Shown: piece by piece, positions 23,592 to 32,103 of the stretch | Numbering within the stretch: position 1 is the first letter of the stretch | How the letters are laid out: each line of letters starts with the position of its first letter | From: Neomoorella stamsii | GTDB lineage: Bacteria > Bacillota > DSM-521 > Neomoorellales > Neomoorellaceae | Reading direction: 5' to 3' | NCBI RefSeq assembly: GCF_002995805.1 | Contig: NZ_PVXL01000072.1 | Span: 37,977 to 101,976 of the forward strand | Length of the DNA stretch: 64,000 bases | Position numbers and translations under genes: made by a program | The notes under the pieces: model-generated | Told to the model about the DNA's origin: nothing | Databases searched by the model: none | The model's input: only the letters and a program-made list of their open reading frames with translations

Positions 23592-24266
23592 TTATTTTGT
23601 CGCCCAGGGGTCATATCCGACCTGGGGTGCTTGTTTTTTATTTCGTTCCTCAGCTAATTTTTTAGCCGCCTCAACCGGGTCGGGAGCACCGCCGGCGCCG
23701 GGGTTGCTTCCGGAGCCAATACCGCCCCTGGTTTTTCCAGCTTCCCCCAGCAGTTTGGCTAGGTTCTTGGCGTCTGCCCTCAGCTCTTCCTCGTTGGTGC
23801 CAAAAATGCGATCAGCCCAGGCCTTCGGAAGCCCTACTTCCTCCAGGATACGCAACTTCATAACCTCAAGTTTGGCCTCAGCTGCTTCCCTGTCTTTCTC
23901 CGCAAGGCTCCGCTCTAACTCTGCCAGCCTTGCCTGTAGCTTTTCGGCTTCAGACATCTGGGCTTCCTTGATTTTTTTAAGCTCTTCTGCCGCTTTCTTT
24001 AGATCATTGTAGTCCTTGTACTTTTCCCGTTCACGACTTAGCCGGTCCGCTATGATACGGTCCAATTCTTCCTGCGTGAACGTCTTGCCCGGCTGCTGGC
24101 CGCCGTCGCCCTGGCCCGTGCCAGATCCGCCTTTATTACCATCGCCGCCCTGGCCGCCGTCCCCGGCGCCAGTCCCCCCGCCAGCAGTACCTCCGCCGGC
24201 GTCATTAAAAAGGCCTCGCATCATTAGCGGGTTGAAACGAAAGCGTTCTCTCCAGGATTTAAACAT
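23592..24266 (-). CDS. Capsid scaffolding protein (DUF4355-like)
   Basis: 224 residues. A Gly-rich low-complexity N-terminal part (about 22-58) leads to FTQEELDRIIADRLSREREKYKDY and a long coiled coil (about 85-135), then a DRIFGTNEEELRADAKNLAKLLGE segment. This is the usual DUF4355 scaffold layout, lying just before decoration and capsid genes. It guides procapsid assembly and is lost afterwards. Confidence 0.85.
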   Translation of the reverse strand: MFKSWRERFRFNPLMMRGLFNDAGGGTAGGGTGAGDGGQGGDGNKGGSGTGQGDGGQQPGKTFTQEELDRIIADRLSREREKYKDYNDLKKAAEELKKIKEAQMSEAEKLQARLAELERSLAEKDREAAEAKLEVMKLRILEEVGLPKAWADRIFGTNEEELRADAKNLAKLLGEAGKTRGGIGSGSNPGAGGAPDPVEAAKKLAEERNKKQAPQVGYDPWATK

Positions 24267-24307
24267 GCTTGTACCTCCTCCGGGTTGTTACCGGGTTCCC
24301 GTCCCCG

Positions 24308-24532
24308 TTATTCGCAATAAGCGCAAAGGGCCTTATAGTAGCAGTCGCCCTTTGCAGCCTCTAGTAAGCCAAGTCTTTCAATATAACTAAGAGTATCGGT
24401 CCAGCCCACTTCAAAAGTCCCATCTTTGTTAGCTACACAAACCAAAATGCCCTGTATTTCACCCTTCGCAAATTTGGAGGTGAGCCGGTCAATAATCTCG
24501 CCCACGTTGCCGAAGCGTACTATTCTGGCCAT
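24308..24532 (-). CDS. Small hypothetical phage protein
   Basis: 74 residues from ATG 24532, whose first base overlaps the stop of the upstream gene (TGATG). MARIVRFGNVGEIIDRLTSK and GILVCVANKDGTFEVGWTDTLSYIERLGLLEAAK suggest a compact alpha/beta fold. The end CYYKALCAYCE has three cysteines. Similar short proteins occur in many phages and plasmids without known function. Confidence 0.7.
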   Translation of the reverse strand: MARIVRFGNVGEIIDRLTSKFAKGEIQGILVCVANKDGTFEVGWTDTLSYIERLGLLEAAKGDCYYKALCAYCE

Positions 24533-24858
24533 CACTTCACCCCCGCCAGCCGCTTAATACTTTCTGGCGGCTCTTCATCAAGCTCCCGGTATAGCCGGAT
24601 AAGCTTCCGGGCCGCCTTGCGCTTCTCTTCCAGCGGGGCGTCCACCCCGCCCCGGGCCCCGGCTAGGGCCGCGGCCGCCGCGTGGACTGCGTTACGGTTA
24701 AGTGCCCCATTGGGCTCATATACCGGAAGTTTGCATTTGGCCTTGACTTTCTCCCCGCCAGGCTCGTTTAAATCGATGAGGCAGGCCCTGCAAAACGAAG
24801 CGGCATCTTTGTAGTCGCTCTCGGAAATACTACTCCAAGGTCTGTTACTGATAGGCAC
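24532..24858 (-). CDS. Conserved phage protein of the head region
   Basis: 108 residues. The motif KLPVYEPNGALNRNAVHAAAAALAG with CRACLIDLNEPGG is a conserved block seen in phage head proteins, often at an end of prohead proteases. Here it stands alone, with no protease domain attached. The C-terminus is a basic helix (KRKAARKLIRLYRELDEEPP). Function unknown. Confidence 0.75.
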   Translation of the reverse strand: MPISNRPWSSISESDYKDAASFCRACLIDLNEPGGEKVKAKCKLPVYEPNGALNRNAVHAAAAALAGARGGVDAPLEEKRKAARKLIRLYRELDEEPPESIKRLAGVK

Positions 24859-24891
24859 TTTACTTCACCTCCCGCAGCAGGTAAAACGAAA

Positions 24892-24914
24892 CCCCTGGCG
24901 AATTTAACCAGGGG
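24892..24914 (-). terminator. Possible weak terminator/hairpin
   Basis: CCCCTGG (24892-24898) pairs with CCAGGGG (24908-24914); on the minus strand TTTCGTTTT follows. It lies between the rightward gene at 24922 and the leftward late genes and could reduce read-through or belong to that gene's promoter region. Confidence 0.45.
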
Positions 24915-24921
24915 TGATATG

Positions 24922-25245
24922 ATGACTCACTGGAGTATTCAGAACGATAAACTGTCGGTAACGGTGGGAATTAATCATCGCCTGTGGATCCTCAGGCAAC
25001 AGGGTATGCTCCCTACGCTCATCCGGCTCGGTAAAGAGCATACCCGCTTATTCTGGAAAGAGCGCGGCCTGTGGTATATTCCCAAAGGCCCCAGGCGCAT
25101 AATATCAGGCGATGTATTCTGGGACGAAGTAAACTCTCGGTGGTGTTATAGTAAACGGATGATACCCCTCGAGTTTAATGACCCGCTAATTTACGGAATA
25201 GCGATAGAAGGTATCCCTAAGCCGCCCAAAAAGAAAAGCACCTAA
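24922..25245 (+). CDS. Small protein on the opposite strand inside the head operon
   Basis: 107 residues, Trp-rich (THWSIQNDKLSVTVGINHRLWILRQ, RLFWKERGLWYIPKGPRRIISGDVFWDEV), with a basic tail. AGGGGTG lies 5 nt before ATG 24922 (an adjacent ATG at 24919 is possible). No leftward gene covers this stretch, so it is probably real. It ends with a 4-nt overlap with the convergent MuF gene. Function unknown; perhaps an extra gene expressed in the lysogen. Confidence 0.6.
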   Translation: MTHWSIQNDKLSVTVGINHRLWILRQQGMLPTLIRLGKEHTRLFWKERGLWYIPKGPRRIISGDVFWDEVNSRWCYSKRMIPLEFNDPLIYGIAIEGIPKPPKKKST

Positions 25246-26090
25246 GAGCCCAGTTCCTTTTCAAGCCTTTCGATTTCTTCATCCAGGTCAATATACAACC
25301 CATATGCATGACGGCAATTGGGATGGAACAAGCCTGCTTGTTTAGCTTCCTGAAGGGTCGGAAATCCCCTGGTCCTCCCTGTAAGGCTTAAGATTTTCCC
25401 CTGCCAGGGACTGCATTTATTACATGCCCCAGAATGCGTGCTCACCTTAACCAGGTCATGGCCATGCTCCAGTAAGCGATTCGCCGTACCCTGTAGATGA
25501 GCTTCCATGGTGGTGGTCCGGGCCACCATCTCTGTATAGGATCGCATATTCCAATTACGACCGGCGGCATCCTCAAAACCCGTGACGCCTCTTTCAGCCA
25601 GCTGTTCCCGGTAGCTTTTTGCCACCTGCTCCCAGGTTTTGTAGCCGATGACGCTACCTCGTATATTCTCCAGGGCCAGGACACGGTAAATATCTTCTGA
25701 TTTGCGACCGATGGTCTGGACTACGCCTTCCAGGCGATTATAAGCCGCTTCGGCTAGTACCTGGGCTGCTTGCTGGTGGATCACACCAAAGCCCACGATG
25801 ATTTTTTCCCGCTGGGCCTTCAACTGCTCTTCCGCAAATTTTGCTCCTTCAACATAAATCCTGGGGATGGCTTCTTCGCACCATGTCCGGGACCCATTCC
25901 GCAAGTCTTCTAAAATGGCCTGAACATTAGCCAGCATCGCCTGAAGATATTCGGTCTTATTGCCCCGAAGCAGGGCTCTGTTAATCTCGTTTAAAATCTC
26001 CCGTTCTGCTTCGGTATAGAGCTGCACCAACCGTGCCACTTCGTCCTCGCTGAAACGTACCAGCCTTTCATCCGGTCCCCGCGGCGGCAT
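25242..26090 (-). CDS. Minor capsid / MuF-like head morphogenesis protein
   Basis: 282 residues. The N-terminal two thirds are helical, the C-terminus holds the phage_min_cap2/MuF pattern: ARTTTMEAHLQGTANRLLEHGHDLVKVSTHSGACNKCSPWQGKILSL...HPNCRHAYGLYID, with a probable zinc site (CNKC, HPNCRH). Such proteins lie inside the procapsid near the portal and may be ejected. Directly follows the portal gene with a 1-nt overlap. Confidence 0.88.
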   Translation of the reverse strand: MPPRGPDERLVRFSEDEVARLVQLYTEAEREILNEINRALLRGNKTEYLQAMLANVQAILEDLRNGSRTWCEEAIPRIYVEGAKFAEEQLKAQREKIIVGFGVIHQQAAQVLAEAAYNRLEGVVQTIGRKSEDIYRVLALENIRGSVIGYKTWEQVAKSYREQLAERGVTGFEDAAGRNWNMRSYTEMVARTTTMEAHLQGTANRLLEHGHDLVKVSTHSGACNKCSPWQGKILSLTGRTRGFPTLQEAKQAGLFHPNCRHAYGLYIDLDEEIERLEKELGS

Positions 26091-27529
26091 TAACTACCAC
26101 CGCCCTGCCCGACCGCCGGTGGCAGGCTCACTCGCGGCGCTGACGGCGCCTGGCCCTGCCTGCCTCCCCTGATGCGGTCCAGTTCCTCCTGCAGTGCTTT
26201 CCCGTCTAAACCATCAAGGCGTCTCACGCTGCTCTCCAGACTGGTATTGCCTGACGCCAGCCGGATCTGCTCCACTTCTGCCTGCTCCATCTGGTCCACC
26301 GGCAGGCCGTCTGCCCACTCAATGCGCGGTATCTTTGGCTCATAACCGCCCCGGCCATGGGTCACATCCAGGACCTGGGCGGCGTAGAGGATGTTCTTTA
26401 GCCCCTGGTCGAAATACAACTTCTTGCGGTTAATCTTCGCCAGGGTACGGATCAACCGGAACTTCAGCGCCCGGCCGCTTTCCGCCACCCCTGCCTTGTC
26501 CAGGCCGAACGCCGCCGGCGAAACCTCGGACATCATCATAAGGAGTTCAAGGAGCTTATCAATCTGCTTAAATGCTGCCTCCAGCTGGGCATCCCACACA
26601 AGGTATTTGGGCAGGTCGCCGGCCTGCTCCTGGTCCACCTCGACCACCTGCAGGTCCTCTTTTTCGATGTACCACCGGCGCAGCTTCTCGTCGTAACGCA
26701 TCAGGCCCGGTGGGACGATCAGTTTTGGGTCGGAATGCTTGTCCAAAATCCGGCTGATCTTACTTACCCGGTTGTTCAGCTCGTCAAACATGCTTTCCAG
26801 GTCCACATAATCGCTGATGCCCCAAAACATATCATCCAGGCGCCAGTTGGGCACGTGCTCTACCAGCAGTCCCGGGTACCCGGTTTCCTGTTCTTCTGGC
26901 AACCCCTCATATTCTGGTAAAGTGGAAAGCGGTACTTGCCGGCGAATCCGGCTGCCGTCCAGGAGCCAGAGTTCATTGCGGATTATCCCGGGCAGGTGGA
27001 TCTCCTTTCGTAAGTACCTGCGGTCACCATCCTCCTTCACCCAGGCCAGTGTTGCCCCGGTCATCTCCTGCACGTTGTCGCCGTTCAGATGAGGGAAGAA
27101 AATATTTGCTGGCACCGCCTCGATGATGGCTTGCTCACCCTCGGACCAGTCCCGGTACTTGCCGAACCGGGCTTTATACACCGCATCACCGCGCCAGCTG
27201 GCCGACAGGGCCATCTCATAGTTGACGGTATGCAGGTTGTTATCGCTGATAATCTTATCTACCGCCTGTTGTTCCTGGCTATCTTCTTCCCCGACAACAA
27301 CCCGGATCTGCTCCCCAAAGAGAAGGTCAGCACAAATTTTGGAGATAAGACCGGCAAAGTTGGCTACGATGTAGACGATGGTCTTATCCATTTCCCGGTC
27401 CAGCCACGCCTGCACCCGGGAGTAAACTTCGTCATGGCGGCCGAAAAAAAGCAGCCGGTAGCGGGCGTAATTCTCAAGCCGTTTCTCATGGCCTTCAGGA
27501 GGCCAAGTTTCCCATTTTTCCTCTGCCAA
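26090..27529 (-). CDS. Portal protein (SPP1 gp6-like)
   Basis: 479 residues from TTG 27529 (M A E E K W; a GTG at 27541 is also possible). DKTIVYIVANFAGLISKICADLLFGEQIRVVVGEED and ALSASWRGDAVYKARFG are typical of portals of this family, as is AFGLDKAGVAESGRALKFRLIRTLAKINRKKLYFDQGL. The C-terminal 40 residues are Gly/Pro-rich. The dodecamer is the DNA gate and the docking site for terminase. Confidence 0.92.
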   Translation of the reverse strand: MAEEKWETWPPEGHEKRLENYARYRLLFFGRHDEVYSRVQAWLDREMDKTIVYIVANFAGLISKICADLLFGEQIRVVVGEEDSQEQQAVDKIISDNNLHTVNYEMALSASWRGDAVYKARFGKYRDWSEGEQAIIEAVPANIFFPHLNGDNVQEMTGATLAWVKEDGDRRYLRKEIHLPGIIRNELWLLDGSRIRRQVPLSTLPEYEGLPEEQETGYPGLLVEHVPNWRLDDMFWGISDYVDLESMFDELNNRVSKISRILDKHSDPKLIVPPGLMRYDEKLRRWYIEKEDLQVVEVDQEQAGDLPKYLVWDAQLEAAFKQIDKLLELLMMMSEVSPAAFGLDKAGVAESGRALKFRLIRTLAKINRKKLYFDQGLKNILYAAQVLDVTHGRGGYEPKIPRIEWADGLPVDQMEQAEVEQIRLASGNTSLESSVRRLDGLDGKALQEELDRIRGGRQGQAPSAPRVSLPPAVGQGGGS

Positions 27530-27534
27530 ACATA

Positions 27535-28800
27535 TCACCACCCTGCGGGTTTACTGCCGAAGGCCCGGGCTGCTTTCTTGCCAAATCGGGAATAAATAAA
27601 ATACCGGTTGCGGTCCATCGCATGATCATTCTGCTTTAAGGGTTTATCTTCGCCTCGTTCCTGGGCCTTGGGGTCCCACACATAAGAGCCAAATTCCTGG
27701 ACAGTAGCCTTGCAACTCTTATCAACAAAAAAACGCCCGGTACTTAAAAAATTGGCCACCAGGCGAATACCGTTTATCACGTCGTTATCCGCATCGCGGA
27801 CCTGGGTAAAGCCTTTTTTGCGCAGCTCCGCCTTAAAGCTCGCAGCCGAGGGGTCCAAATAAATAAACCTCGGTACTATGTCTCCGAGGAACTTCTTAAA
27901 GTCTTCCGCGAACTCGCTATCCGTTTTCTGCCGGCCGGTCTTTTTAGCATCCCAGTAATACTCTTTGAGCAGGTAAACCTTATCACCAGTAATACCGTAC
28001 AGGCCGAAAGTCATTACTGTGGCTGTGGCGTAGTCAATGGCCACGCCGTACTCCTGGTGCTTTTGAGGGCAGTCAATAAGGTGGAGGTTCTCATCCCACA
28101 TATCGTAAATTACGCCCTCGGCCAGCACCCAGAGACCAAGGATCATCCGCTTGTACCAAAGACCAGAGAACAAACGCTTATAACGTTCTTTTATCTTTGG
28201 AGACAGCGCCGGATTATCGTCCAGGGTAAAATGCAGGTAGAGTATACGCTTTTCTTTAGCCTTGTCGATATAATCCTGCTTGATGTAATGGTAAGGCCCT
28301 TCCGGGTTGCAGTTCATCCATATTTTGGAGCCCTCAACAGAGCAGCGGCCGATCATCTGCTCCACAAAGCTTTCGGGGAACAGGGCCACCTCATCAGCCA
28401 GGGCCCCAGCGGCAGTTAACCCTTGCAATACATCCTGGCTGGCTTCGTTGTTGGCTCCAAAGCAATAATAAGTGTTGGTGCCGATCTCAATATAATGCTC
28501 GCTTCGATGGTACCGGTAGGGGATGCCTTTGGTAGCTAATATCTGGAACATGGGGCGCAGTACATTGCGTTTAAGCGCCCCCATACTTTTGCCGGCCAGG
28601 ATAAAGTTCTGGTTGCTAAACGTATGCAGCGACCAGGTGATAAATGAGTCGATCATGGATATCGTCTTGCCGGATCTTATAGACCCGTCGGCGATTACCA
28701 TGTCGTAGTCGCGGTATGGGCTTTTCTCCGTCCACCAGGTCAGGATTTTTTTCTGCTTGAGGGAGAATGGCTTAAACTTAAATGCTACTGCCTGCTTCAT
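27535..28800 (-). CDS. terL: Terminase large subunit, PBSX type
   Basis: 421 residues. The ATPase has Walker A GSIRSGKT (39-46) and the Walker B-like ADEVALFPES segment. The nuclease domain shows YGVAIDYATATVMTFGLYG, RFIYLDPSAASFKAELRKKG and the C-terminal KQNDHAMDRNRYFIY aspartate. It packages DNA and cuts concatemers. Overlaps TerS by 4 nt. Confidence 0.94.
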   Translation of the reverse strand: MKQAVAFKFKPFSLKQKKILTWWTEKSPYRDYDMVIADGSIRSGKTISMIDSFITWSLHTFSNQNFILAGKSMGALKRNVLRPMFQILATKGIPYRYHRSEHYIEIGTNTYYCFGANNEASQDVLQGLTAAGALADEVALFPESFVEQMIGRCSVEGSKIWMNCNPEGPYHYIKQDYIDKAKEKRILYLHFTLDDNPALSPKIKERYKRLFSGLWYKRMILGLWVLAEGVIYDMWDENLHLIDCPQKHQEYGVAIDYATATVMTFGLYGITGDKVYLLKEYYWDAKKTGRQKTDSEFAEDFKKFLGDIVPRFIYLDPSAASFKAELRKKGFTQVRDADNDVINGIRLVANFLSTGRFFVDKSCKATVQEFGSYVWDPKAQERGEDKPLKQNDHAMDRNRYFIYSRFGKKAARAFGSKPAGW

Positions 28801-29609
28801 TCTTCCTCAACCTCGTTTTCCCATACCTCCCCGGCCGCCTGATTGAGGGCTTCTACATACTCACTAACATCGACATCGTTAGGCTTTTCAATTTTGGCCT
28901 TTTCGAGGGCCAGTTTCTCTTTGGCCAGTTCTAGCTTGTCTTTCTCAATACTGATATCCTGCTTCAGCTTCTCCAACCGTAGCCGGTGCTCTTCACTGCC
29001 AAGGCCCTTCTGTAGGAGTTCTTCATAACGAGCCATCAGTTTTTCCAGGGCCAGCATAGCCCTGGCCTGGGCCTGGAGAAAGCTGGCGTGTTTGTCCCAG
29101 GCGTGCTGGAGCTCCCATTCTTTCTCAGAAAATGTATCACCATCCTTGACGCGTTTTAATATTTTGGTCAAGTCATTCTGGTCCTTTACGAACATAATCT
29201 TCTGGGCCCGGGCTATGGCTGTGTACTGGATGATAATGTTCTCCCAGAGGATGTCCAGGGGGCCTTTTTCAACTATGTCCAGGGCAAGGGGGAGGACTTC
29301 CTGAGGAAATACTTTAGCAAAAAAGCCATGGCGCTCGGCGTTCTTATTGCCTTTTGGAGCACCATGACCGGCTGCATTTTTATTCCCTTTTGGGGCGCCG
29401 GGCTTCCGTAAACCCTTTGGAGTACTCCGTTTATCTTTTTGAAGTACTCCGTTAAGCTTTTCCTCCCATTTATCCTTACATTTCCAGCCGCCTACGGTTT
29501 TTTCCGGTATGTTAAGGCGCCTGGCGATTTCCCTGTTAGATATATTTCCTTCATGTTCTTTATAAAGCTGGAAAGCTAGTTCTCTTTCTGGGCTGCGCTG
29601 CCTGGCCAC
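28797..29609 (-). CDS. terS: Terminase small subunit (PBSX/YqaS type)
   Basis: 270 residues. An N-terminal HTH (NISNREIARRLNIPEKTVGGWKCKDKWEEKL), then two Gly/Lys/Asn repeats (KPGAPKGNKNAAGHGAPKG), and a long coiled-coil C-terminal half (about 195-245). It recognises the packaging site and recruits TerL. First gene of the late operon. Confidence 0.9.
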   Translation of the reverse strand: MARQRSPERELAFQLYKEHEGNISNREIARRLNIPEKTVGGWKCKDKWEEKLNGVLQKDKRSTPKGLRKPGAPKGNKNAAGHGAPKGNKNAERHGFFAKVFPQEVLPLALDIVEKGPLDILWENIIIQYTAIARAQKIMFVKDQNDLTKILKRVKDGDTFSEKEWELQHAWDKHASFLQAQARAMLALEKLMARYEELLQKGLGSEEHRLRLEKLKQDISIEKDKLELAKEKLALEKAKIEKPNDVDVSEYVEALNQAAGEVWENEVEEE

Positions 29610-29649
29610 TACATTTCACCCACCTCCCGGATGGGGATTGTTTGTTCTG

Positions 29650-29676
29650 CAAAAATAAAAGAGCCCGGAGGCTCTA
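29650..29676 (-). terminator. Intrinsic terminator before the late operon
   Basis: AGAGCC/GGCTCT stem with CGGA-type loop, followed on the minus strand by TTTTATTTTTG. It ends the zinc-ribbon gene at 29686 just before terS. Confidence 0.75.
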
Positions 29677-29685
29677 ATACTCTAG

Positions 29686-29895
29686 CTATTCACATTTCAC
29701 GACATAGAATTGCTTATTGCAGTCAAGGCATTTGTATCGATGCTTCATTACTCTTGGAGTAATATCGTTGCCATCAGATGTCCTTATACCATATGCCATT
29801 CCTGTTGGAACTACGCTCTTGCTACCGCAATAAGGGCACTTTTCTTCTGAGGATGTCTTAATTTCTTCGCTTTGCAAATTTCTCACCCCTTTCAC
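29686..29895 (-). CDS. Small zinc-ribbon protein
   Basis: 69 residues. CPYCGSKSVVPTG and CLDCNKQFYVVKC give a four-cysteine zinc ribbon of the type that recognises nucleic acids. Flanked on both sides by terminators, so it is a one-gene unit between the late regulator and terS. Function unknown. Confidence 0.72.
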   Translation of the reverse strand: MKGVRNLQSEEIKTSSEEKCPYCGSKSVVPTGMAYGIRTSDGNDITPRVMKHRYKCLDCNKQFYVVKCE

Positions 29896-29956
29896 CTACC
29901 ATAATTCGGCAAAAGGAGGAACTTTCCTTCATACAAATACCGACATTTTCCAACAT

Positions 29957-29980
29957 AAAAGCCGCCCTCCCGGACGGCTC
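29957..29980 (-). terminator. Terminator after the late regulator gene
   Basis: GCCGTCC/GGGCGGC stem (29961-29978), followed on the minus strand by TTTTATG. It separates the late regulator transcript from the zinc-ribbon gene. Confidence 0.75.
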
Positions 29981-30051
29981 CACACATACCATATTACCAC
30001 ACTTTTTACCATAAATCTGTCTACTTTTTTTCCAAGTTTACTCCGCCATGC

Positions 30052-30507
30052 CTATATGGCTTTCAACGCCCCCAACCCAAACAACCTCACTGCAAATATC
30101 CTAATGGCCCGGTTTTTGATATCGTAAACACTCTGTCGGCTACTATACCCCAGCTCCTCCGCTATCTCTTCTTTGGACTTCTTTTCAATATACCACTTTC
30201 TCAATACCTGTCCGTATAACTCACACCCGGGCTCACGGCTGATTTCTTCAAGTATCTTATCTATTTCGCTAAGGGCTGTCTGGGTCTCTTCCCGGCACTC
30301 AACCAATTTCTGTAATTCAAATAAAGTGTTAAGTGTTTCATCATACCTGCCAGACTTTATTCCGGTTTCATCAAAACAAATTGCAGTAACTTCCCTGGGG
30401 GCTGCTCGTCCAATAAGCCTTGCAATTTGCCTATTTATATTTTCCAGGCTCTTATATAAGTCATGATAATATCTAAGATAGTTTTCAGCCTCTTTAATGT
30501 AGTTCAC
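30052..30507 (-). CDS. Phage late-gene regulator (ArpU/RinA-like, sigma-like HTH)
   Basis: 151 residues. The N-terminal helical part (EAENYLRYYHDLYKSLENINRQIARL) and the C-terminal HTH (KKSKEEIAEELGYSSRQSVYDIKNRAIRIF) match the DUF1492/ArpU/RinA group. These regulators sit directly upstream of terS and switch on packaging and structural genes, as here. The final promoter target would be between 29610 and 30050, but I could not recognise it. Confidence 0.83.
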   Translation of the reverse strand: MNYIKEAENYLRYYHDLYKSLENINRQIARLIGRAAPREVTAICFDETGIKSGRYDETLNTLFELQKLVECREETQTALSEIDKILEEISREPGCELYGQVLRKWYIEKKSKEEIAEELGYSSRQSVYDIKNRAIRIFAVRLFGLGALKAI

Positions 30508-30728
30508 CGTGCCACCCCCACTGGAATATGTGCCGCCTTCTCCCCCGGCAGCAATCCTCCCAGGCCTGGTTTAGGGCGCTCTTCCATCAACCGTTTCAAA
30601 GCCCTAAACCTCAACCTAACCCTCCCTTGGGTCAGTGCTACCGAAAACAACTCACCAGCTTCCCAGTCCAGTAATTCGCTATATACTTCCGGCTGTTTTA
30701 TTGCCACATACTCGCCAACCGTTATCAC
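30504..30728 (-). CDS. Small hypothetical phage protein
   Basis: 74 residues from GTG 30728, which shares GTGA with the stop of the upstream gene and follows GAGGAAG. VGEYVAIKQPEVYSELLDWEAGELFSVALTQGRVRLRFRALKRLME has the look of a small regulatory or structural adaptor. Overlaps the late regulator by 4 nt, so all are co-translated. No family recognised. Confidence 0.65.
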   Translation of the reverse strand: MITVGEYVAIKQPEVYSELLDWEAGELFSVALTQGRVRLRFRALKRLMEERPKPGLGGLLPGEKAAHIPVGVAR

Positions 30729-30973
30729 CCGGCTTCTTCCTCCCTGATTACCGTCACCACGTCCCAGCCGCCAAACAAACTGGGCACGCATATTGCCACC
30801 AAGCCATCTTCGACGGGTACCTTCACCCCCAGCCGCTCGTTTGGCTGGACCCCTACCCTGAGCATCCCCTGTAGCCGGCGGGCAACTTTGTTACCGAGTT
30901 TTTTGGGGTTTTTCCCGCCGCGAATTTCTACCCGGTCCGCGGCGTGCCTGGCCATTCGTACTCGCCGGCTCAT
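30725..30973 (-). CDS. Small basic hypothetical phage protein
   Basis: 82 residues from ATG 30973, sharing ATGA with the stop of the zinc-ribbon frame upstream. The first half is strongly basic (SRRVRMARHAADRVEIRGGKNPKKLGNKVARRL), suggesting nucleic-acid contact; the second half is beta-rich. Function unknown. Confidence 0.62.
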   Translation of the reverse strand: MSRRVRMARHAADRVEIRGGKNPKKLGNKVARRLQGMLRVGVQPNERLGVKVPVEDGLVAICVPSLFGGWDVVTVIREEEAG

Positions 30974-31130
30974 GGCGACCACACCCGGGTAAGCTCGTCA
31001 CCTACCAGCTGCCATTCGGGCTCGGCGAAAAGCCTCTCGCAACTCATGCACCGCCAACGGCGGATCTCATCGCCGAAAAACACCTCATGTACCGGGCCGT
31101 CACAACGAGGGCAGGTTAACGTTGCCCCAT
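30970..31130 (-). pseudogene. Zinc-ribbon gene with a frameshift at codons 2-4
   Basis: ATG 31130 has an excellent ribosome site (AGGAGG, 8 nt upstream), but its frame stops after MGQR. The -1/+2 relative frame, open to the stop at 30970-30972, encodes GATLTCPRCDGPVHEVFFGD, EIRRWRCMSCERLFAEPEWQ and so on: a zinc ribbon (CPRC, CMSC) with no start of its own. One more G in the GGGG run (31124-31127) would join them. Either a real lesion, a sequencing error, or slippage. The stop overlaps the next gene's ATG. Confidence 0.6.
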
Positions 31131-31170
31131 GTGGACCGCCTCCTCTTTCGCACTTTCTTTGGAGTGTGAA

Positions 31171-32067
31171 TTAATCGCATTTCTCAAACTCTAATATTTT
31201 CCTTCCTATCCACCTCGCAACTGGCACACATACTGCATTACCAAGCATCTTGTACCTTGCACTATCGCTTTCACCCTCAGTCCAATTATCAGGGAAACCC
31301 TGTAATCTTTCACATTCCAAAGGCGTTAATCGCCTAACATATACTTCATCTTGAATTACATAAGTATCGCTACTTGGTTCTAACCGCTGACCACAACGGC
31401 TGGTCAACGAATAAGCCACCAAGAAATCTACTTCTGACGCTATGCCAGCTGGGCGGTTTTTTCCAGCGCCGCTTGCAAGGAGTGAGGCAACAACCTCCCT
31501 CGTTTTTCGGCGCGGCGGAGAATCCCCCTCGCAGCTTTCGGGCTCAAACAGTACTTTTGCAGGTGCGGCCCAGGGCTTTCCAAGATGTCCGACAATGAAC
31601 ACACGGCGGCGTCTCTGGGCCACTCCGAAGTATTGAGCGTCAAGCACACGGTAGGCGTACCCATACCCGAGTTTCGCCAGCGACCAGAGGACGGTTCCCA
31701 TGTCTCTTCCCCCGTTTGACGACAAAAGGCCAAGGACGTTTTCAATGACCACCCAGCGGGGGCGGAGACCAGCAACAATACGTACGAACTCAAAGAAGAG
31801 ACCGGATCTCTCTCCAGCCAACCCAGCACGTTTTCCAGCCACGCTGAGGTCTTGACAGGGGAAGCCTCCGCAAATAAGGTCAACTGGTTCCAATTTTGCT
31901 GGTTTAATTGTACGAATATCGCCATAGCGCTTCACCTTAGGCCAGTGCTTTTCTAATACCCTACTGCAGGCTTGGTCTATTTCCACCTGCCAAACTACTT
32001 TCATCCCTACTAGCTCGAAGCCTAAATCAAATCCACCAATACCGGTGAACAAACTACCTACCCGCAT
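31171..32067 (-). CDS. DNA (cytosine-5) methyltransferase
   Basis: 298 residues. Motif I LFTGIGGFDLGFE (6-18), motif IV with catalytic Cys71 in GGFPCQDLS, motif VI ENV, motif VIII QRRRRVF (about 151-157), and motifs IX/X RLTPLECERLQGFPDNW and KMLGNAVCVPVARWIG. A full, apparently active phage 5mC methyltransferase. No restriction enzyme gene is adjacent, so it is an orphan that probably protects phage DNA from host restriction. The recognition sequence cannot be read from the sequence. Confidence 0.95.
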   Translation of the reverse strand: MRVGSLFTGIGGFDLGFELVGMKVVWQVEIDQACSRVLEKHWPKVKRYGDIRTIKPAKLEPVDLICGGFPCQDLSVAGKRAGLAGERSGLFFEFVRIVAGLRPRWVVIENVLGLLSSNGGRDMGTVLWSLAKLGYGYAYRVLDAQYFGVAQRRRRVFIVGHLGKPWAAPAKVLFEPESCEGDSPPRRKTREVVASLLASGAGKNRPAGIASEVDFLVAYSLTSRCGQRLEPSSDTYVIQDEVYVRRLTPLECERLQGFPDNWTEGESDSARYKMLGNAVCVPVARWIGRKILEFEKCD

Positions 32068-32103
32068 TTCTCCTCCCCTTATTGCGCTTAATAAACATAC
32101 TGC

